Shown piece after piece: positions 42,657-50,194 of a stretch of 64,000 nt of DNA. Position 1 is the stretch's first letter, and the number at the start of each line of letters is the position of its first letter. This DNA comes from Bordetella parapertussis (lineage in GTDB: Bacteria > Pseudomonadota > Gammaproteobacteria > Burkholderiales > Casimicrobiaceae): assembly GCA_943331295.2 (NCBI GenBank), contig CALQLA020000020.1:1-64000 (forward strand), in the 5' to 3' direction. The notes beneath the pieces are model-generated. The model was not told where the DNA came from. It ran no database searches and saw only the letters and a program-made list of their open reading frames with translations. The translations under genes and the position numbers were made by a program.

Positions 42657-43235
42657 TTGGAGGCAATCCGGATCATCCAGGACGAGCATCGCTCGCTCGC
42701 CGCCGTGCTGCACGGCATGCTGTTCCTGGTGCACGAGGTGAAGGACCAGGGCGCGAAGCCCGATTTCGCGGTGCTGGGCGCGATGGTGCACTACATCGAC
42801 ACGGTGCCCGAGCGCTTCCATCACCCGAAGGAAGACCGCTACCTGTTCGCGCGGCTGCGGGCGCGCTGCGCCGAGGCCGCCCCGGTGCTCGATGCGCTGC
42901 ACGCGGAGCACGCGGTCTGCACCGACAAGGTCCGCGCGCTCGAGCAGGCGCTGTCGCGCTACGAGCACGGCGGCGCCGAGTTCTATCCGGCCTTCGCCCA
43001 GGCCGTCGAGGACTTCGCCGCGTTCCACTGGAATCACATGGGGCGCGAGGAAACGGAGGTCCTGCCGCTGGCGCGTGCCCACCTGTCGGCCGACGACTGG
43101 GCCGAAATCGACGCCGCGTTCAAGGGTCACACCGACCCGCTGTTCGGCGCCGACGCCGCCGCGCAGCAGGACAAGCTGTTCACGCGCATCGTGAACCTCG
43201 CGCCGCCGCCGATCGGGCTCGGCCCCGCGACCTGA
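42657..43235 (+). CDS. Hemerythrin HHE-domain protein
   Basis: The product is 192 aa. The HHE pattern is clear: IIQDEHRSLAAVLHGM, then HYIDTVPERFHHPKEDRYLF, LHAEHAVC and FHWNHMGREETEVLP provide the His/Glu ligands of a di-iron centre. Such proteins sense or carry oxygen or respond to nitric oxide. The start is TTG at 42657, supported by GAAGGAGAGG 8-16 bp upstream and by the family N-terminus. It is probably cotranscribed with hemN. Confidence 0.88.
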   Translation: MEAIRIIQDEHRSLAAVLHGMLFLVHEVKDQGAKPDFAVLGAMVHYIDTVPERFHHPKEDRYLFARLRARCAEAAPVLDALHAEHAVCTDKVRALEQALSRYEHGGAEFYPAFAQAVEDFAAFHWNHMGREETEVLPLARAHLSADDWAEIDAAFKGHTDPLFGADAAAQQDKLFTRIVNLAPPPIGLGPAT

Positions 43236-43281
43236 GCGCGCACGCCAGGGGGCCGGCGCGGCCGGCCGGATCGGCCCTCCG

Positions 43282-43299
43282 CTGCCGGAAAGCCGGCAG
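43282..43299 (+). terminator. Hairpin after the hemerythrin gene, weak terminator candidate
   Basis: CTGCCGG (43282-43288), loop AAAG and CCGGCAG (43293-43299) form a perfect stem 46 bp after the stop. There is no T-run, so it could be Rho-dependent or only stabilise the mRNA. The 241-bp gap to the PqqD-like gene holds the likely promoter of the radical SAM operon, but I see no convincing -35/-10 pair. Confidence 0.3.
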
Positions 43300-43476
43300 G
43301 ATCGGCAAAATTCCGCAGCCGGTTCTGGATCAATGCCCGATCTCCCCGCATAATCCACCGTTCCGCCGGCACGAACGTGCCGTCCTGCCGCCCGCCCGCG
43401 GCGCGCCCTCAGGGGCGGCAGCGGGCAGCGGGCCCCTTGTCCAAATCCACCAAACCAGCCTTTTGGCGCAATCGAC

Positions 43477-43728
43477 ATGAAACTCTCAAAGTACGTCAAG
43501 TTCCGCGAAGAAAAATTCGGCGGCGTCCTCTTCGAGACCCGATCGGAGAAGGTCTTTACGCTCAACGCCGTCGCGACCGCGGTCGTGCGCGAGATGAAGG
43601 CGGGGGGCGACGAGAAGGCCATCGTCGCTCGGCTCAGGGAAACGTACGACGACAGCGGCGGCGCCATCGAGCGCGAAGCGCTGGCCTTCATCGCCGACCT
43701 GCGGCAGAAAGGCCTGGTCGAGGATTGA
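43477..43728 (+). CDS. PqqD-like peptide chaperone (RiPP recognition element)
   Basis: The product is 83 aa. It has the PqqD fold pattern: short beta strands (GGVLFETRSEKVFTLNAVATAVVREM) followed by helices (KAIVARLRETYDD... IEREALAFIADLRQKGLV). PqqD proteins bind the leader of a precursor peptide and present it to a radical SAM enzyme. As first gene of a unit with three radical SAM genes and a peptide gene, it very likely does the same here. It is a stand-alone protein, not fused to an enzyme. Confidence 0.88.
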   Translation: MKLSKYVKFREEKFGGVLFETRSEKVFTLNAVATAVVREMKAGGDEKAIVARLRETYDDSGGAIEREALAFIADLRQKGLVED

Positions 43729-43732
43729 CGAC

Positions 43733-44737
43733 GTGACCGGAACGACCGCCAACCCCATGCCGCCGCCGCCCGCGGCCTCGTCAGCGCTGTCGGCCCCGGC
43801 CGAATCGAGCGACCTCGGCGCGCCGCTCTACGTCGCCTGGCAGATCACCAACGAGTGCAACCTCGCCTGCCTGCACTGCATCGAGGAGAGCGGCCCCGGC
43901 AAGGCGTTTCCCGACGAGCTCGACCGCGACCAGGTCTTCGACGTCCTCGGCCAGTTCATGGACCAGGAGATCCCGTACCTGTCCTTCTCCGGCGGCGAGC
44001 CGATGGTCCACCCGCTGTTCTTCGAGATGGTCGAGTACGTCTGCTCGCGCGGCGCGCAGCTCAAGGTGGAGACCAACGGCCACTACCTGACGCCCGGGAA
44101 CTGCGAGCGGATGAAGGCGCTGGGGGTCAAGGCGGTCCAGGTCAGCATGGACGGGGCGACGGCGGCGACGTTCAACCGGATGCGCATCCGCGGCAACTTC
44201 GACACCGCCGTCGACGGCGTGCGCAACCTGCACGCGGCCGGCGTGCCGATCGAGATCAACTACTCGCCGACGTTCTTCAACGTGCACGAGATCGGCACCG
44301 CGATCGACCTCGCCCACGAGCTCGGCGCCTACAGCTTCTACACCGGCCGCACGATGTTCACCGGCAACGCGGTGAAGGCCTGGCACAAGCTCGCGCTGTC
44401 CGAGGAGCAGTACCACGCGTTCTTCGACACGCTGCACCGCAAGACCGGCGAGTACGAGGGCCGGATGCGCGTGCACTACCACGAGATGGGCCTCCTCGAG
44501 GAGCTGCGCTACCGGCTGGTCCACCCGGCCGCGCTGCTGATCGTGCTGCCCAACGGCCTCGTCAAGCTGATCAACGCGCTGCCGTTCATCTGCGGCGACC
44601 TCCGCCGCCAGTCCATCGCCGAGATCTGGGCGAACTTCCAGCGCGCCTGGCAGGACCCGCGCGTCGCGCAGTTCATCGACGACCTCGCGGCCGATCCCGG
44701 CAAGACGGCGACGCTCCACAAGTGGGTCTACGTATGA
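43733..44737 (+). CDS. Radical SAM enzyme 1 of the peptide-modification operon (PqqE/SPASM-like)
   Basis: The product is 334 aa. The cluster motif is CNLACLHC (Cys 42, 46, 49), then GGEP (87-90), and an iteration of METNGH-like VETNGHYL and QVSMDGA. The C-terminal part keeps the SPASM scaffold (VLPNGLVKLINALPFICGDLR...IAEIWANFQRAW) but has only one Cys, so auxiliary clusters are reduced or absent. It shares W-Q-(I/L)-T and ESGPGK after the cluster with the two other enzymes. GTG start 4 bp after the PqqD-like stop, with GAGG upstream; an ATG at codon 9 is possible. Its 3' end overlaps the prenyltransferase gene by 4 bp. Confidence 0.88.
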   Translation: MTGTTANPMPPPPAASSALSAPAESSDLGAPLYVAWQITNECNLACLHCIEESGPGKAFPDELDRDQVFDVLGQFMDQEIPYLSFSGGEPMVHPLFFEMVEYVCSRGAQLKVETNGHYLTPGNCERMKALGVKAVQVSMDGATAATFNRMRIRGNFDTAVDGVRNLHAAGVPIEINYSPTFFNVHEIGTAIDLAHELGAYSFYTGRTMFTGNAVKAWHKLALSEEQYHAFFDTLHRKTGEYEGRMRVHYHEMGLLEELRYRLVHPAALLIVLPNGLVKLINALPFICGDLRRQSIAEIWANFQRAWQDPRVAQFIDDLAADPGKTATLHKWVYV

Positions 44738-45666
44738 CGGTGGGGGCGACCCCGACGCTCGCGGGCACGTCGCCGCTGGCGCGGGTGCTGTGGATCTTCA
44801 GCATGGTCCGCTACCGGTTCTTCCTGTACGCGGGCCTCCTGCCCTACGGCCTGGGCGCGGCCTGGGCCTACGGGTCGACCGGCACGCTCGACGGCCCGAT
44901 CTTCTGGAGCGGCCTCTCCGGCGTGGTCTGCGCCGTGATCGGCGTCGAGACCTTCAACGAGTACTTCGACTCGCGGATGGGCACCGACCGGGTGTTCAAC
45001 CCGGCGGACCTGCCGCCGATGTCGTCGCTCGTCATGTGGATCGGCATCGCGGCGTTCGCCGCGGCGTTCGCGGTCGGCGTCTACCTCGCCTACCGGGGCG
45101 GGTGGCCGATCCTGCTGTTCGCGGTGCTGGGCGGCATGGCGGCGATCTTCTACGTGGCGCCGCCGATCCGCTGGGCGTATCGCGGTCTGGGCGAACTCGT
45201 GATAGCGCTGTCGTACGGCCCGTGGATGGTGCTGGGCAGCGTCTACCTCTACACCGGGAAGCTGCCGTGGGGCGCGTTCTGGGCGTCGCTGGTGCCCGGA
45301 TTCCTGATCATGGCGCTCGCGGTCGTCAACGCGATCCCCGACTTCCACCAGGACCGCCTGGTCGGCAAGCGCAACCTGTGCGTCCGCGTGGGCCGCCGCA
45401 ACGCCGTGTGGCTCTACCTCGGCCTCGCCTCGGCCGGGCTGCTGGTCGTGCCGCTGGGCGTGGCGGCGCGCGTGTTCCCGCCCGCCTGCCTCGCCGCGCT
45501 CCTCGCCGTGCCGCTGCTCGCGGCGAGCGCGCGCGCCGCCGTTGCCACCTACGAGATCCCGCGCCTCTTCGTGCCGGCGATCCGCAACATCGTCACGTGC
45601 TACGCCGTGGCGGTGACGCTGTTCACCATCGGGCTGCTCGCTGCCGCCTGGTGGCCGGTCGGATGA
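44734..45666 (+). CDS. UbiA/MenA-like membrane prenyltransferase
   Basis: The product is 310 aa with about eight or nine hydrophobic helices. The first Asp-rich motif is NEYFDSRMGTD and the second NAIPDFHQDRLVGKRNLCVRVGR. Both resemble MenA-type enzymes, which join a polyprenyl diphosphate to an aromatic ring. Its genes on both sides overlap by 4 bp with radical SAM genes, so it must act in the same pathway. No men or ubi genes are near, so a role in menaquinone or ubiquinone synthesis is less likely than prenylation of the peptide-derived product. Confidence 0.87.
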   Translation: MTVGATPTLAGTSPLARVLWIFSMVRYRFFLYAGLLPYGLGAAWAYGSTGTLDGPIFWSGLSGVVCAVIGVETFNEYFDSRMGTDRVFNPADLPPMSSLVMWIGIAAFAAAFAVGVYLAYRGGWPILLFAVLGGMAAIFYVAPPIRWAYRGLGELVIALSYGPWMVLGSVYLYTGKLPWGAFWASLVPGFLIMALAVVNAIPDFHQDRLVGKRNLCVRVGRRNAVWLYLGLASAGLLVVPLGVAARVFPPACLAALLAVPLLAASARAAVATYEIPRLFVPAIRNIVTCYAVAVTLFTIGLLAAAWWPVG

Positions 45667-46616
45667 CGCACTGGATCGACGGCCTCGCCGGGCCGCTCCT
45701 GGTGTCGTGGCAGCTGACGCGCGACTGCGACCTCGCCTGCCTGCATTGCTGCACCGAATCGGCGCCGGGCAAGAAGATGCCCGGCGAGCTCGACGCCGCC
45801 GAAGCGCTGGCGCTCGCGGCGGACATCGTGGCCGCGAACGTCCCCTACGTCATGCTGTGCGGCGGCGAGCCGCTGGTCGTCCCGCACTTCTTCGAGGTCG
45901 CCGGGGCGCTCGGCAACGGCGGCGTCAAGCTCAAAGTCGAGAGCAACGGCCAGTTGTTCGACGACGCGGTCGCCGCGCGGCTCGCCCGGCTGCCGATCCG
46001 GTCGATCCAGATCAGCATCGACGGCGACACGCAGGAAACCTACGAGCGCCAGCGCCCGGGCGCGTCGCTCGCCCGGGCGCATGCGGCATGCCGCGCCGTG
46101 CGCGCGGCCGGGCTGCCGCTCGAGATCACGTTCGCCCCGACCCGTCTCAACCTGCACGAGGCCGCGGCGGTCATCGCGCGCGCCCGGTCCTTCGGCGCGT
46201 TCCGCTTCAATACCGGCCGCCTGATGCGCATCGGCACCGCGGCGAAGCTCTGGGGCCGACTCGAGCCCTCGGCGGCGGACTACGAGGCGTTCCTCTCCCT
46301 CCTCGCGCGGGAAGAGGGACGCATTGGCCGCGAAATGGAACTCTGCTATATTCCCTTCGCGATGAAAGATGCCCTGCAGGGCATGCTCGAGGAGCCCCCT
46401 GCGACGATGCTCGTGTTACCCAACGGCTGGGTGAAAGTTGCGGCGGCCCTGCCGGATGTTTGCGCTGATCTGCGCCGCAAGACGTTTGCCGAGGCGTGGG
46501 AAGCGTACTGCGGTGCCTGGCGGAACGATGCGATGGCACCCGCGATACGCCGGGCGATCAGCGATGAATCGCGGCACGCGGAAGCGAACAAGTGGCAGTT
46601 GAAAATTGGCGGTTGA
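45663..46616 (+). CDS. Radical SAM enzyme 2 of the peptide-modification operon
   Basis: The product is 317 aa. It has CDLACLHC (Cys 22, 26, 29, followed by another Cys at 30), GGEP in MLCGGEPLV, and VESNGQLF and QISIDGD. The C-terminal SPASM-like scaffold is VLPNGWVKVAAALPDVCADLRRKTFAEAW. A few extra Cys (ELCYIPF, PDVC, EAYC) could hold one auxiliary cluster. It is a paralogue of enzymes 1 and 3. Translationally coupled to the prenyltransferase gene by ATGA. The peptide gene follows after 36 bp. Confidence 0.88.
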   Translation: MTHWIDGLAGPLLVSWQLTRDCDLACLHCCTESAPGKKMPGELDAAEALALAADIVAANVPYVMLCGGEPLVVPHFFEVAGALGNGGVKLKVESNGQLFDDAVAARLARLPIRSIQISIDGDTQETYERQRPGASLARAHAACRAVRAAGLPLEITFAPTRLNLHEAAAVIARARSFGAFRFNTGRLMRIGTAAKLWGRLEPSAADYEAFLSLLAREEGRIGREMELCYIPFAMKDALQGMLEEPPATMLVLPNGWVKVAAALPDVCADLRRKTFAEAWEAYCGAWRNDAMAPAIRRAISDESRHAEANKWQLKIGG

Positions 46617-46652
46617 TTTCGGTGGCCCCAGTCTGACCTTACAGGAGAGCAT

Positions 46653-46805
46653 ATGAGCGGACATGCAGCGACGGAAAGCGAACGGAAGGCCGACCACAAA
46701 GTGGCCACCTCGACGAAGCCCAACGAGAAGCTGACCTGGGAAACGCCCAAGCTCGAGGACGTCTCGGAACAGGTGATGGCGCAGCCGTACATCCGGTTCA
46801 CCTGA
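46653..46805 (+). CDS. Precursor peptide, PqqA-like C-terminus (50 aa)
   Basis: A small gene with a clear ribosome site (AGGAG at 46642-46646) encodes 50 residues. The first 26 are hydrophilic (leader-like, rich in Lys, Glu and Thr). The end is WETPKLEDVSEQ then VMAQPYIRFT. Counting from Trp29, Pro is at +3, Asp at +7 and Tyr-Ile at +17/+18, exactly as in PqqA (W..P...D.........YI). At +13, where PqqA has the Glu that PqqE links to Tyr, there is Met42; the nearest Glu is at +10. It lies between two radical SAM genes, which makes it the probable substrate. No Cys is present, so thioether chemistry is excluded. Confidence 0.85.
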   Translation: MSGHAATESERKADHKVATSTKPNEKLTWETPKLEDVSEQVMAQPYIRFT

Positions 46806-46806
46806 A

Positions 46807-46826
46807 ATTGCCGGATTTCCGGCAAT
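46807..46826 (+). promoter_or_regulatory. Hairpin covering the start codon of radical SAM gene 3
   Basis: ATTGCCGGA (46807-46815) and TCCGGCAAT (46818-46826) are perfect complements around TT. The hairpin begins right after the peptide stop codon and includes the first two bases of the next ATG. No Shine-Dalgarno sequence is visible for that gene. This would keep enzyme levels low relative to peptide, or protect the peptide mRNA 3' end. Confidence 0.65.
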
Positions 46827-47784
46827 GAGCGGGCGCGCGGTCGATGCATACCGGGCGCCCCTTTTTTTCGCCTGGCAGCTGACGAACCGCTGCACGGCGC
46901 GGTGCCTCGCCTGCTGCGAGGAGTCGGGCCCCGACCGTGCCTGGCGCGATGAGCTGACGCGAAGCGAGGCGCTCGACGTCACGCAGTCGATCATCGACAT
47001 CGGCATCCCCTTCGTCGCCTTCGGCGGCGGCGAGCCGCTCGGGGTACCGCACAGCTGGGAAATCTTCGACCGCCTCGCCGCCGCCGGCGTCGCGCTCAAG
47101 CTGGAAACCGACGGCAGCCGCATCGACGACGCCGCTGCCGACCACCTCGCGGCGCTCGCCGTCGAGTGCATCCAGATCTCGATCGACGGCGCCACGGCCG
47201 CCACCCACGAGCGCTCGCGCCCCGGGCAGAGCTTCGCGGGCGCCGTCGGCGCGATGAAGCGGCTCGTAGCGCGCGGCATGACGCCGCAATTCGTCTTCGT
47301 CCCCAACCGCTTCAACATCGGCGAGATCGTCGCCGCCTGGGACCTCGCGGCCGATCTCGGCTGCGGCGCGTTCATCACCGGCCCCCTGATGCGCCTGGGG
47401 CGGGCCGCGGCGGCGTGGGACACGCTCGCCTGCACCGACGAGGAATGGCGCCGCGCCGCCGACGCGCTGCGGGAGCGCGCCTCTGCGCGCGCCACCGGCA
47501 TGGCGCTGTCGATCTATCCGTGGGACATCGTCACGGAAATGGAGACGCGCCTCGGAAGCCCCCAGGCGATGCTGCTGGTCGTCCCCAACGGCAAGGTCAA
47601 GCTGCTGAACGCGCTGCCATTCGCGCCGGCCGACCTGCGCCGCGTCTCGCTCGACGCGGCCTGGGACGCCTACCGCGACGCATGGAAGAGCGACGAGGTG
47701 CGCACCTTCGTCACGTCGGTCCGCGGCAACCCCGCGCTCCTGCTGCACGCCAACGAGACGTGGGAAATGGGCGCGCGGCGCTAG
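46825..47784 (+). CDS. Radical SAM enzyme 3 of the peptide-modification operon
   Basis: The product is 319 aa. It has CTARCLAC (Cys 23, 27, 30), FGGGEPLGV, LETDGSRI and QISIDGAT. The end keeps VVPNGKVKLLNALPFAPADLRR and a Trp-rich helix, but lost every Cys there, so no auxiliary cluster is expected. It is the most divergent of the three paralogues around the cluster motif. Translation likely depends on ribosomes finishing the peptide gene 19 bp upstream. It is the last gene of the operon; the next gene converges 42 bp away. Confidence 0.88.
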   Translation: MSGRAVDAYRAPLFFAWQLTNRCTARCLACCEESGPDRAWRDELTRSEALDVTQSIIDIGIPFVAFGGGEPLGVPHSWEIFDRLAAAGVALKLETDGSRIDDAAADHLAALAVECIQISIDGATAATHERSRPGQSFAGAVGAMKRLVARGMTPQFVFVPNRFNIGEIVAAWDLAADLGCGAFITGPLMRLGRAAAAWDTLACTDEEWRRAADALRERASARATGMALSIYPWDIVTEMETRLGSPQAMLLVVPNGKVKLLNALPFAPADLRRVSLDAAWDAYRDAWKSDEVRTFVTSVRGNPALLLHANETWEMGARR

Positions 47785-47826
47785 CGCTCCGCGCTTCCCT
47801 CGCCGCGCCGGCGCGCGGCCCCCGCC

Positions 47827-49320
47827 TTACTCCGAGTCCTTCCCTCCGCCCGGCGGCATCCCGCCCGGCTCCGGGCTCCCGGCGACGCCGTAGGCGGCCT
47901 GCCGCAACTGGCCGCGGCGCTCCGGCACGCGCACCACGTGGACGCTGCACGGCGCGTTCGCCGTCACCGTCGATGCGGCCGAGCGCCACCATCCGAGCTT
48001 CCGCTGCGAAGGCACCGGCGCGCCCAGCACGATCAGGTCGACGTGGTTGGCGCGGGCGAGTTCGAGCAGCGTGTCGGCGGCGTTGACGGCCTCGACGACG
48101 TGCAGCGAGACCCGCGACGCCGGCAGCTTCAGCGGTTCCACCCAGTACCGCAGGCGCGTCTTGTGCTCGATGTGCTTGCCTGTCGTTGTCTCGAGTTCCG
48201 TGGCTCCCTGCCCCACCGGCGCGCTCTTGATCACCGACACGCACATCAGCCGGAACGCGGGGTTGAGCGAGGCGATCTGCGCCGTCGTCCACTGCAGCGG
48301 CGTATGGCGCTCGTCGTCCGGATGCTCGGTGTCCACGGCGACGAGGATCACCGCCGGCCCCGGCACGGAGTCGCCCTCGCGGCGATTGCGCGGATCGGCG
48401 CCGCGCTTCAACCGCCACCACCGTCCGAGGTGCCCGAAGAAGCTCGCGGCCGCTGTCCGTTCGGCATGCGCCGTCAGCTCGACCTGCTCGGGATGACGCA
48501 GATCGAGCGCAACGTGCGCGGCCGACTGGTAGCGCTTCGCCACCTCGCGCTCGAGGCAGCCGAGGATGATTTCCTGCAGCCACGGCGGCACCGCGGGATT
48601 GACCGCGCGCGGCGGCACCGGCACGCGCCACAGCCGGTCGCGCATGCCGGTGAGCGTGCGCGGCTGCCCGAACGGCTGCGTACCCGTGGCGAGCTCGTAG
48701 AGCACCACGCCGAGCGCAAAGAGGTCGCTGCGGGGATCGCTGCGGTCGTCCTGCAGCTGTTCGGGCGACACGTAGGCCGCCGAGCCGGCGGCGTACTGAC
48801 GCTCCTCCGCCAGCAGGTCGGGATAGCGCGCGTGCCGGGCGAAGCCGAAGTCGAGCAGCACCGCCCCGCCCCCCGGGCGCAGGATGAAGTTCTCAGGCTT
48901 GATGTCGAGGTGGACGACTTCCTGCAGGTGCACGCTGTGGACGGCGTCGGCCAGCGCCGCCCCGATGCGGGCGACCTCTTCCGGCGGCAGCGGCGCCCGC
49001 GCGACCACCGTCGACAGCGGCGCGCCCTCGACCCACTCCATCACGAGGTACGGGGTGGTCGTCACGTCGCCCGCCGCCACGAATCGCGGCACGTGCGGGC
49101 CTTCGAGCGTCGGCAGTATCGTCTGCTCCATCTCGAAGCTGTCGATGCCCACGCTCGGTTCGCCGCGGCCGAGGAACGGCGCCTTCAGCACGATCGGGAA
49201 CCCAGGCTCCTTGTGCCTCGGGGCGACGGCGCGGAAGATGGCGCCGGTGCCGCCTTCATGAATGCACTCGCCGACGAGGTAACCGTCGACGATCGCGCCG
49301 GGCTGGATGATTTCCCGCAT
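47827..49320 (-). CDS. Ser/Thr protein kinase fused to a universal-stress-protein domain
   Basis: The product is 497 aa. The kinase domain (about 10-290) has a Gly-rich loop HEGGTGAIF, Lys46 in VLKAP, the catalytic loop HLDIKPEN (137-144), DFG (157-159) and SPEQL in the activation segment. A linker is followed by a Usp-like domain (about 340-465: VILVAVDTEHPDDE... ELARANHVDLIVLGAP). The Gly/Pro-rich tail is disordered. It would phosphorylate proteins on Ser/Thr in response to a ligand bound by the Usp part. It follows the metallophosphoesterase gene by 14 bp. The start is the ATG that gives MREIIQPGAIVDGY. Confidence 0.88.
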   Translation of the reverse strand: MREIIQPGAIVDGYLVGECIHEGGTGAIFRAVAPRHKEPGFPIVLKAPFLGRGEPSVGIDSFEMEQTILPTLEGPHVPRFVAAGDVTTTPYLVMEWVEGAPLSTVVARAPLPPEEVARIGAALADAVHSVHLQEVVHLDIKPENFILRPGGGAVLLDFGFARHARYPDLLAEERQYAAGSAAYVSPEQLQDDRSDPRSDLFALGVVLYELATGTQPFGQPRTLTGMRDRLWRVPVPPRAVNPAVPPWLQEIILGCLEREVAKRYQSAAHVALDLRHPEQVELTAHAERTAAASFFGHLGRWWRLKRGADPRNRREGDSVPGPAVILVAVDTEHPDDERHTPLQWTTAQIASLNPAFRLMCVSVIKSAPVGQGATELETTTGKHIEHKTRLRYWVEPLKLPASRVSLHVVEAVNAADTLLELARANHVDLIVLGAPVPSQRKLGWWRSAASTVTANAPCSVHVVRVPERRGQLRQAAYGVAGSPEPGGMPPGGGKDSE

Positions 49321-49334
49321 CGGAGGCGGGCTGG

Positions 49335-50114
49335 CTAGATGCCGAGCTCGACGCGGTACGCGAGCGAACCCGGCAGGCCGCACTCGCGAATCCGGGCGGC
49401 CGCAGTCTTCGCGTCATAGACGATGCGGCAGAACGTGACTTCCCTCCGCGCCAGGTCGAAGAGCGTGTACGCCGCGGCCGGGTTGCGGTCGCGCGGCTGG
49501 CCGACGGAGCCGACGATCCCCACCCAGCGGCGCGGGCTGCGCGCCGGGATCGGCGTGCCGGCGGACGGGCGGAACTCGCACATCCGGCCCTGCGAATTCT
49601 CGAAGTAGAGAAGCTGGTCGTGGACGTGGCCGCAGAACGTGTAGGTGGCAAGGGCAGCGTCGACGCAGCGCCGCGCGGCCGTCGGGCTGTCGATGTATTC
49701 CCAGCGCTCCGGATAGGCAGCCGATGCGTGGACGTAGCAGATCTCGCCTTCGCGCGCGATCATCGGCAGCCCGGCGAGGAAGCGCTTCTGGGCCGGCGTG
49801 AGCGCATTGCGCGCCCATTCGAGGGCCGCTTCGGCGGCCTCGTTGAAATAGCCGGCGCTGGTGGCGATGGCGTCGTCGTGATTGCCCTTCAGCACGATCG
49901 CGCCGTCCGCCGCGTACCGTTCGACGATGTCGACGACCGCGCCGGGGTCGGCGCCGTAGCCGACGAGGTCGCCGAGGAATACATAGCGCTCCGCGCCGCG
50001 GTCGCGGGCGTGCGCAAGGCAGGAATCAAGGGCTTCGACGTTGGCATGAACGTCGGACATGAGGGCGATTAGCAACGGACTCGCTCCGGTCAGTCGCGAA
50101 GACGCAATTCTCAT
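49335..50114 (-). CDS. Metallophosphoesterase
   Basis: The product is 259 aa. All calcineurin-like motifs are present: SDVHAN, GDLVGYG, GNHDDA and GHVHDQ. It resembles YfcE/ApaH-like soluble phosphoesterases with dinuclear metal sites. It may hydrolyse a cyclic nucleotide, or a phosphoprotein made by the kinase encoded just downstream. A later start at the Met of MSDVHAN (50060) is possible, but the upstream part is typical of the group. Confidence 0.86.
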   Translation of the reverse strand: MRIASSRLTGASPLLIALMSDVHANVEALDSCLAHARDRGAERYVFLGDLVGYGADPGAVVDIVERYAADGAIVLKGNHDDAIATSAGYFNEAAEAALEWARNALTPAQKRFLAGLPMIAREGEICYVHASAAYPERWEYIDSPTAARRCVDAALATYTFCGHVHDQLLYFENSQGRMCEFRPSAGTPIPARSPRRWVGIVGSVGQPRDRNPAAAYTLFDLARREVTFCRIVYDAKTAAARIRECGLPGSLAYRVELGI

Positions 50115-50194
50115 GGTAGCAGAGGTTCGCGGACCGGAGCAGCCGGCAGGGCCGGGACCGCGCGGCCGGCGAAGGGGCGGCGGCGGCCGCCGAG

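Noticed and set aside
43323..43336. FNR-type site upstream of the PqqD-like gene (GGATCAA near 43330)
   Set aside because: Only one half-site fits; the other half matches the consensus at two of five bases.
44734..45666. MenA or UbiA of respiratory quinone synthesis
   Set aside because: No men or ubi neighbours, and translational overlaps with radical SAM genes on both sides point to a dedicated role in that operon; it cannot be fully excluded without a genome search.
43477..47784. PQQ or mycofactocin biosynthesis locus
   Set aside because: PqqB, PqqC and PqqF are absent, the peptide lacks the Glu needed for PQQ, and there is no MftA-type ending or other mft gene.
43733..47784. Haem d1 synthesis (NirJ-type radical SAM enzymes beside hemN)
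   Set aside because: No nirS, nirD/L/G/H, nirF or nirE is present. A PqqD-like protein, a peptide gene and a UbiA gene do not belong to that pathway.
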